64,000 nucleotides of DNA, taken from NCBI RefSeq assembly GCF_021341785.1, contig NZ_JAJTTF010000016.1, positions 38,541 through 102,540 of the forward strand. Reading direction: 5' to 3'. This document shows positions 58,653 to 64,000 of this stretch, piece by piece. The notes below the pieces were generated by a model. The model saw only the letters and a program-made list of their open reading frames with translations. It ran no database searches and had not been told where the DNA came from. The stretch comes from Microbacterium sp. Au-Mic1 (GTDB lineage Bacteria; Actinomycetota; Actinomycetes; Actinomycetales; Microbacteriaceae). How positions within the stretch are numbered: the first letter of the stretch is position 1; each line of letters starts with the position of its first letter. The position numbers and the translations under genes were made by a program.

Positions 58653-60311
58653 TTACGCGCGAGCGCGGCGCAGCAGCGTCAGCGTCAGCCCGATGGCCAC
58701 CAGCGCGACAGCGGCGACGCCGAGACCGACCGGGACGTCGCCACCGGTGGTGGCGAGGGCACCCTTGGCCGGCACGGGCGAGGCGGTCGGCTGCGGCGTC
58801 TCGGTGACCGGCGGGATGACCTTGGTGTCGATGCTCGCCGCGGCGGAGGCACCGAGCTCGGTGCCCGCGGGCGACAGTGCGGTCGCGGAGGCCACGTTCT
58901 TCAACGGGGTTCCGGTGATGTCACCCGCGGCCGTGACGTAGTCGGCGGTGCAGGTGAGGGTCTCGTCCACGTCGAGCGCCTCGACCTCAGGGCAGTCGAT
59001 CGCACCCATCGTGCCCGTGCCGCCCACCGGCCCCGGGTCCGCGATGGCGATGTCGTGCAGCGGCAGCTCACCCGTGTTGGCCACGACGAAGGTGTAGGTC
59101 ACGTGCTCGCCGGCCTTCGTGACGACGGACGGGCTCACGGACTTCGTCAGCTCGAACGCCGGGACGAGCGCCCGGACCGTGGCGGTGGGGGCGCCGATCA
59201 GGCCCGACGCGCCCTCGATGACGTTGGTGTAGGAACCGCCCTCTCCGATGACGACATCGACGGAGATCGTGCACGAGGTCGCGCCCTGCGCGAGCTTTCC
59301 GCCCGAGACCTCGACCGCCCCGTCCTCGGCGTTCACCTCGGCGCCGCAGTCGTTCGCGATGTTCGGAGTGGGGGCGACGACGATCCCGGCGGGAAGGTTG
59401 TCGGTGAAGGACCAGCCGCTCTTGGCGCCGAGTTCGCTCGTGTTCGTCACGGTGAGGTTCAGCGTGACGGGCTGTCCGGCCTCGACCGTGTCCTGCGAGA
59501 ACGACTTCGAGAGCGTCGGGGTCACGTCGTAGAAGCGGATGTTGTCGTACGCGAAGTCGTTGCCGCCTCCGCTGGTCTGCAGGTTGCGGACCACCAGCTC
59601 GGCAGCACCGGCGGCGTCGGCCTGGAAGGCGGAGCTGCGGAACGTGCCGGTGCGCACCTCGCGACCGCCGACGTCGACGGAGTGCCCGGTATCGCAGGCG
59701 ACCGACGGCGCACCGGCGAAGACGACCTCGCCGGACGGCAGCTGCAGCCCGAACTGGATCGTGGAGTGGGCCGAAGCGATCGCGCAGTTCACCTCGGCGA
59801 TGTCGATGCTCGCCGCGTAGTAGTGGTCCTTCTTCAGGACGATGCCGCTGTCAGCGGACTTGCTCAGCAGGTTCGCCCCGGCAGGTCCGTTCGCGTCGGT
59901 ATACGCAGCGACGACGTGGTTGGTGCCGGATCCGTCTCCGAGCACCTGAGCAAGCTCGGACAGCCGGGCTTGCGAGGGCGGGTTGCTGCAGGCCGCGCCG
60001 GCGCCGGTGAACGGAACACTGCCGTCGTGCTGAACGACCAGGCCGTTGCAGGCGGCGGCGTCGAGCCAGAACGGATCCGCCGTGTAGGTCGCACCGCTCG
60101 CGCCGACATAGTCGGTCAGCGAAGTGACCGCGGATCCGACGTTGTTCTCGAACGTCTCCTCGAACACGAGGCTCGGCGCGGCCGGAGCCGCGGGAGCCGG
60201 GGGTGCGGCGAACGCCGCGGCGGGCACGGCGAGGGCGCCGAGGGCGACCGCTGCTGCGGGCAGCAGGAGTCCGATCGCGGCGCGCTTCGTGCGCAGGTCG
60301 AGCATCTTCAC
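58653..60311 (-). CDS. LAxTG-anchored DUF11-type surface protein
   Basis: A 552-residue exported protein. A Sec signal peptide (residues ~1-36, KRAAIGLLLPAAAVALGALAV) is followed by a ~230-residue front domain rich in Cys pairs. Two DUF11-like repeats come next (TLSKSFSQDTVEAGQPVTLNLTV... and FELTKSVSPSVVTKAGEHVTYTF...). The sorting signal is LATTGGD, a hydrophobic helix and RRARA. LAxTG points to a class E type sortase, as for the nuclease at 5218-10239. The GTG at 60311 has GGGAGA about nine bases upstream; an ATG six bases later is the alternative. Structural or adhesive role inferred. Confidence 0.85.
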   Translation of the reverse strand: MKMLDLRTKRAAIGLLLPAAAVALGALAVPAAAFAAPPAPAAPAAPSLVFEETFENNVGSAVTSLTDYVGASGATYTADPFWLDAAACNGLVVQHDGSVPFTGAGAACSNPPSQARLSELAQVLGDGSGTNHVVAAYTDANGPAGANLLSKSADSGIVLKKDHYYAASIDIAEVNCAIASAHSTIQFGLQLPSGEVVFAGAPSVACDTGHSVDVGGREVRTGTFRSSAFQADAAGAAELVVRNLQTSGGGNDFAYDNIRFYDVTPTLSKSFSQDTVEAGQPVTLNLTVTNTSELGAKSGWSFTDNLPAGIVVAPTPNIANDCGAEVNAEDGAVEVSGGKLAQGATSCTISVDVVIGEGGSYTNVIEGASGLIGAPTATVRALVPAFELTKSVSPSVVTKAGEHVTYTFVVANTGELPLHDIAIADPGPVGGTGTMGAIDCPEVEALDVDETLTCTADYVTAAGDITGTPLKNVASATALSPAGTELGASAAASIDTKVIPPVTETPQPTASPVPAKGALATTGGDVPVGLGVAAVALVAIGLTLTLLRRARA

Positions 60312-60830
60312 TGGGTTCTCTCCCTTGGGGAAGGTGCCCGGAGATCGGGTGCCGCGCTCCTACGTATCGAGCACGTCGTTCCCACTCCCGGGCAAGGGGG
60401 CTGTTGCATCTTCACAAGCAAGGAGTCGCGCGAGGCGTCGAGGTGACGCGAATCTGATGATCTGTTGTGAGATTTCTTGCGATGAGGTGTGAGCGCCGGT
60501 AGCGGCGCCGGCGCCCTGGGACTGCACCGGGCGTCCCCGGCGTCACTTCCTCCGCAGGGATGACTCCTTAGTGGTGAGGATGCTGAGAACCTCCCCGTCT
60601 TCAGTACTCCGACCCGGTGCGGTCCGGACGTGGTGGAGCGTCAGGACTGGGGACCTGCGGCGCTCGTTGGGCCCGAGGCCGGACCGCACCGCTCTCCGCA
60701 CATGCGAGCCCGAGGCGCATCGTCGGCGGCGGCTCGGGGTGCGAGGTCCCGTGGCGGATCCGGCGGTCGCGGCTCGGGTCCGAGGTCCCGCGGCGGATCC
60801 GGCGGTCACGAAGCCCGCGGCCTGCGGGTC
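60312..60830. other. Gene-free spacer of about 520 bases
   Basis: It contains GC-rich short palindromes and the tandem repeat at 60729-60807. Frames here translate the repeat and show no conserved-looking protein, so I call no gene. Confidence 0.5.
60729..60807. repeat. Tandem repeat of 39-40 bases, two copies
   Basis: Unit 1 (60729-60768) and unit 2 (60769-60807) share GCGGCTCGGG...CGAGGTCCCG-GGCGGATCCGGCGGTC with one insertion and a few changes. Confidence 0.8.
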
Positions 60831-61982
60831 TCAGCGGCGGTGCGCGAGCACGCGACGGTATGCCTCCGCATGCGACTCGGCGACCGCATGGTCGGTGGCG
60901 AGCCCGGGCGTCCTCGGCGCGGCCTCGCTCAGGCGCGCACGCAGCGCGCCATCGGCGCCGAGTCGGCGCAGCGCCGCGGCGAGCGCCTCGGGGTCGCGGG
61001 GGGCGAACGAGAGCCCGTTGACGCCGTCGTGCACCCACTCGGCGGGTCCGCCCTCCGCCGCGACCACCGTGGCCAGGCCCGCGTCGAGATACTCCAGCAC
61101 GTTGAATCCGAGCGGCTCCGCGCGCATCGACGCCTGCACGCCCACGTCCCACCGTCGCAGTAGCGACGCGACGTCGTCGACGTGACCGAGCAGGCGCACC
61201 CGGCCGGCCAGTCCCAGCGCCTCGGCGCGACCGCGCAGCTCGTCGGCGTAGTCCGCGTGCCCGAACGGCGCACCCCCGGCGAACTCGAGGATCTCGTCGC
61301 CGTCGGGGAACGCACGTGCGAAGGCGTCCAGCAGCAGCAGCTGTCCCTTCCACGGGTCGATGCGCGCGAGCATGCCCACGCGCAGCGGTCCCGGAGCCCG
61401 GGTGCCGCGGGGGCGTCCGGTCAGGCCGGATGCCCCGGCCATCACCTCTCGCACCGCGTTTCGGCGCAGGTGGGGTTCGGCGCTCGCGAGCGTGGCCTGC
61501 GAGTTCGCGATGACGCCATCGGCACGCGGGAGCACGACCTTCGTCATCATCCGCAGCCCGAAGCCGCCCAGCGTCTCCCGGTCCATGATGTCGTGCAGGT
61601 AGACGAGGAACGGCGTGCGCGAACCGGTCGCGGCGAGCGCGCCGTACGCCGCGGCACGGGTGCTGTTCGCGACCACCAGATCCGCCTGGCGGAAGGCCCG
61701 GTGCGTTCGCGTCGCCACCGCCTGGGCCAGGAGCCGCGCCCCCATCGCGACCGCGCCGACCGACGATGCGCCACTGGCGCCGTACGGCTGTGCGACGCCG
61801 ATCCGATGGATCGGGATCGACCCGGGGAGATCCGCGAAGACACCGTCCTCCGCCGGCTCCGGGGGAAGCAGCAGACTCGCCGTCCAGGGCGGATCCGCAC
61901 GCAGCATGCGCGCGAGTCCGAGTTCGGCGCCTCCCGCCACCGTCGTGTGCGCCAGGTGGGCGACCCTCGGTGCGGATGTCAT
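60831..61982 (-). CDS. Glycosyltransferase family 4 type
   Basis: A 383-residue GT-B glycosyltransferase. The N-terminal half starts VAHLAHTTVAGGAELGLARML. The C-terminal half has the nucleotide-sugar site (LRVGMLARIDPWKGQLLLL, then EPLGFNVLEYLDAGLATVVA with the E-x7-E motif). It would transfer a sugar from a nucleotide donor during exopolysaccharide assembly; the donor cannot be told. The start ATG at 61982 matches the family front. It is divergent from the GT fusion at 62116. Confidence 0.9.
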   Translation of the reverse strand: MTSAPRVAHLAHTTVAGGAELGLARMLRADPPWTASLLLPPEPAEDGVFADLPGSIPIHRIGVAQPYGASGASSVGAVAMGARLLAQAVATRTHRAFRQADLVVANSTRAAAYGALAATGSRTPFLVYLHDIMDRETLGGFGLRMMTKVVLPRADGVIANSQATLASAEPHLRRNAVREVMAGASGLTGRPRGTRAPGPLRVGMLARIDPWKGQLLLLDAFARAFPDGDEILEFAGGAPFGHADYADELRGRAEALGLAGRVRLLGHVDDVASLLRRWDVGVQASMRAEPLGFNVLEYLDAGLATVVAAEGGPAEWVHDGVNGLSFAPRDPEALAAALRRLGADGALRARLSEAAPRTPGLATDHAVAESHAEAYRRVLAHRR

Positions 61983-62115
61983 CGGGCCCTCGGGAACGGA
62001 CAGCGGATCTCTCCCCTCCTGAACGCGGCGCCCGCGCCGCGATGCCGGACGTCGCGGCCCCGCAGGCGCCGATGCTCGCGGGCTATCGTTAACTGACCAC
62101 GATACAGGGGGTGCC

Positions 62116-64000
62116 ATGCGGGTGCTGCGGATCTCCCACAGCGCGAACGTGCGCGCGTGGCGGGGGCGCGAGCGGGCACTGCAGGAGCGCGGGCTCGAGG
62201 TGCGTCTGCTGACCGCGAATCGCGGCGACGCCGGCGGTGTTCCGGTCGCGCTCGATGCCGATCCCGACGAGGACGTCGTCGGCGTGGGCACGTGGGGCAC
62301 GCACCCGGCTCTCTTGGTCTACGACCCGCGGCCGCTCTGGCGTGCTCTCGGCGAGCGCTGGGATCTCATCGACATCCATGAGGAGCCGTTCGCGCTCAGT
62401 ACCGCGGAGACGCTCGTGATGCGGGCGCTGCGCCGTCAGCGCGCCCCGTACACGCTGTACACCGCGCAGAACCTGCACAAGCGGTACCCCTTCCCGTTCG
62501 GCTGGTTCGAGCGCCTGTCGCTGCGCCGTGCCGGAGGGATCTCCGCCTGCAACGCCGAGGCGGCCGCGATCACCGAGCTCAAGGGGTTCCCCGGGCGCGC
62601 GCGGGTGATCCCCCTCGGCGTCGATCCGGCGCCGCCGCTCACACCGTCGGCCTCCCCGAGCGACTCCCGATCCGGCACGGTGCCCGGATCCGTCGCAGCG
62701 CGAGAACCCGGATCCGCCGATCGCGTCGTCGTCGGCCTGCTCGGCAGGCTCGTGCCGGAGAAGGGCGTGCTGCTGCTGCTCGACGCGCTCGTCGACGCCC
62801 CGGCGCTGCACGCCCGGATCGCGGGAACCGGCCCCCTGGCCACCGCGCTCCTTCAGGAGGCGGCCAGGCGCGGAGTCGCAGACCGGGTGGACTTCCTCGG
62901 CGGAGTGGATCCCGAGGAGATCGCCGGGTTCTACGCGTCGATCGACGTGCTCGCCGTGCCCTCGCTGCCCACGCCCCGCTGGACCGAGCAGTTCGGCCGC
63001 GTCGCGGTGGAGGCGATGGCCGCGGGCGTGCCCGTGGTGTCGAGCGATGCCGGCGCCCTTCCCGACGTCGTCGGCGGCGCCGGGATCGTCGTCTCCCGGG
63101 GCGACGCGCACGCCCTCGCGGACGCGGTGCAGCAGGCTGCGGGGCCCCGCCGCGAGGAGCTCGTCGCGGCAGGGCTGGTGCGCGCCGCCGAATGCTCCTG
63201 GCCCGCGGTCGCGGAGCAGTACCAGCGGATGTACGACGCCGCCCTGGCCCCGGGACGATCCGCGAATGAGGAGACCTCCGACGACCCCGAGATCGTCGTC
63301 GTCGCCTACGGCGCGCCCGACCTGCTGCGGCGCGCGCTGGAGCCGGTGCGGCACCTGTCCGTCACCGTGGTCGACAACTCCTCGATGCCGGAGATCGCTT
63401 CCCTGTGCGCGGCGCTCGGCGTGCGGTATCTCGACCCGGGCGCGAATCTGGGCTTCGGGGCCGGGGTGAACCGGGCCCTCCGCGACCGACTGCTTCCCGC
63501 CGCGGACGTGCTGCTGCTGAACCCCGACGCGGTGATCGCGCCAGAGGGCATCCGCGCCCTGCGGCACGGCCTCGCCGCCGACCCGACGCTCGCGAGCGTG
63601 GGGCCGGTGCAGCACGACGAGCAGGGCGTCGCCGCGCGGGCGGAGTGGGTGTTCCCCTCCCCCGGCCGCGCCTGGTTGGAGGCGGTGGGACTCGGCCGCC
63701 TCATCCGCGGGCCGCGGTTCGTGATCGGATCCGTGCTGCTGCTGCGTGCGGAGGCGCTGGACCACGTCGGCGGCTTCGACGAGCGCTTCTTCCTGTACGC
63801 CGAGGAGACCGACTGGGCCTATCGCGCGCACCTGCTCGGCTGGCGGCATGCCGTGGTGCCCGAGGCCGTCGCGACGCACGCGGGCGGCGGGACCAGCACG
63901 GATCCGGCCCGCCGCGAACGGCACTTCCACGCCAGCCAGGAGCGCTACTACCGCAAGCACTTCGGTGCGGCGGGCTGGGCGCTCGCCCGCACCGCGCAGC
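62116..64000 (+). CDS. GT4-GT2 bifunctional glycosyltransferase (partial, runs off the right edge)
   Basis: At least 628 residues, open to the window end. The first ~375 residues are a GT4 (GT-B) enzyme: VLRISHSANVRAWRGRE, GLLGRLVPEKGVLLLLDAL, FGRVAVEAMAAGVPVVSS. From residue ~390 a GT2 (GT-A) domain follows in the same frame: EIVVVAYGAPDLLRRAL, VVDNSSMPEI, GANLGFGAGVNRAL, LLLNPDAVI (the D-x-D-like site), GGFDERFFLYAEETDWAYRA. Both parts appear intact, so two sugar transfers may be made by one protein. The ATG at 62116 follows GGGGGT. Confidence 0.9.
   Translation, partial: MRVLRISHSANVRAWRGRERALQERGLEVRLLTANRGDAGGVPVALDADPDEDVVGVGTWGTHPALLVYDPRPLWRALGERWDLIDIHEEPFALSTAETLVMRALRRQRAPYTLYTAQNLHKRYPFPFGWFERLSLRRAGGISACNAEAAAITELKGFPGRARVIPLGVDPAPPLTPSASPSDSRSGTVPGSVAAREPGSADRVVVGLLGRLVPEKGVLLLLDALVDAPALHARIAGTGPLATALLQEAARRGVADRVDFLGGVDPEEIAGFYASIDVLAVPSLPTPRWTEQFGRVAVEAMAAGVPVVSSDAGALPDVVGGAGIVVSRGDAHALADAVQQAAGPRREELVAAGLVRAAECSWPAVAEQYQRMYDAALAPGRSANEETSDDPEIVVVAYGAPDLLRRALEPVRHLSVTVVDNSSMPEIASLCAALGVRYLDPGANLGFGAGVNRALRDRLLPAADVLLLNPDAVIAPEGIRALRHGLAADPTLASVGPVQHDEQGVAARAEWVFPSPGRAWLEAVGLGRLIRGPRFVIGSVLLLRAEALDHVGGFDERFFLYAEETDWAYRAHLLGWRHAVVPEAVATHAGGGTSTDPARRERHFHASQERYYRKHFGAAGWALARTAQ

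Noticed and set aside
60543..60809. A small Arg-rich protein in the 60.3-60.8 kb spacer
   Set aside because: It is mainly a translation of the tandem repeat at 60729-60807.

Overview
The window is a high-GC (about 70 %) actinobacterial chromosome segment. The gene content (GuaB3 beside SURF1, orphan groES, TsaB-RimI-TsaD-DUF4190 operon, LAxTG wall anchors, many leaderless starts) points to Microbacteriaceae, most likely Microbacterium. The genus call is my inference from protein flavour, not from a marker gene. There is no rRNA, tRNA, CRISPR array, insertion sequence or prophage that I can support.

Region 1 (1-23.6 kb) is mostly housekeeping with some accessory genes. It holds the tail of a Bax-inhibitor-like membrane protein, an ECF42-type sigma factor with its DGPF/YCII partner and a matching promoter, an AlkD-like protein, three purine genes (guaA, guaB3, guaB), and a 1673-residue wall-anchored nuclease/5'-nucleotidase with an iron-box-like operator. 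It also holds SURF1, an ABC-F ATPase, OsmC, a TetR/MFS divergent pair with two operators, a small Tat-exported protein with an AraC regulator, rarD, and groES under two CIRCE elements.

Region 2 (22.4-42.8 kb) carries core operons. These are a THUMP-like methyltransferase, tsaB-rimI-tsaD with two membrane proteins, a histidine kinase with a degenerate-GGDEF membrane partner, a GH18-like exoprotein, an OmpR-type regulator, acpS-alr-tsaE, glmS, coaA and a Ppx/GppA phosphatase. Repeat-rich DNA separates acpS from glmS. A second AraC regulator, a MauE-thioredoxin fusion and a second small Tat-exported protein lie here too.

Region 3 (42.8-64 kb) is the accessory part and looks like a cell-surface and exopolysaccharide locus. 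It contains a low-molecular-weight phosphatase, a Wzc-like tyrosine kinase, an HprK-like kinase fused to a PqqD-like domain, a stand-alone PqqD, a PF14907-type nucleotidyltransferase, a signal peptidase, a membrane acyltransferase-like protein, a LuxR regulator, two more Tat-exported proteins (one with a thioester domain), a sigma factor fused to a zinc finger, membrane segments and an Ig-like domain, an LAxTG-anchored DUF11 protein, and glycosyltransferases that run off the right edge.

The best candidates for something undescribed are: (a) the kinase-PqqD / PqqD / nucleotidyltransferase set in an exopolysaccharide setting, with a small acidic protein whose core imitates the local export signal; (b) the membrane-tethered sigma factor beside a thioester adhesin-like protein; (c) a family of four exported proteins sharing an almost invariant RR-x3-KGAAWS-[LV]-PV signal; and (d) two genome-wide sequence habits, a several-fold excess of GGATCC and a uniform TANNNT-N6/7-RTG leaderless start architecture.
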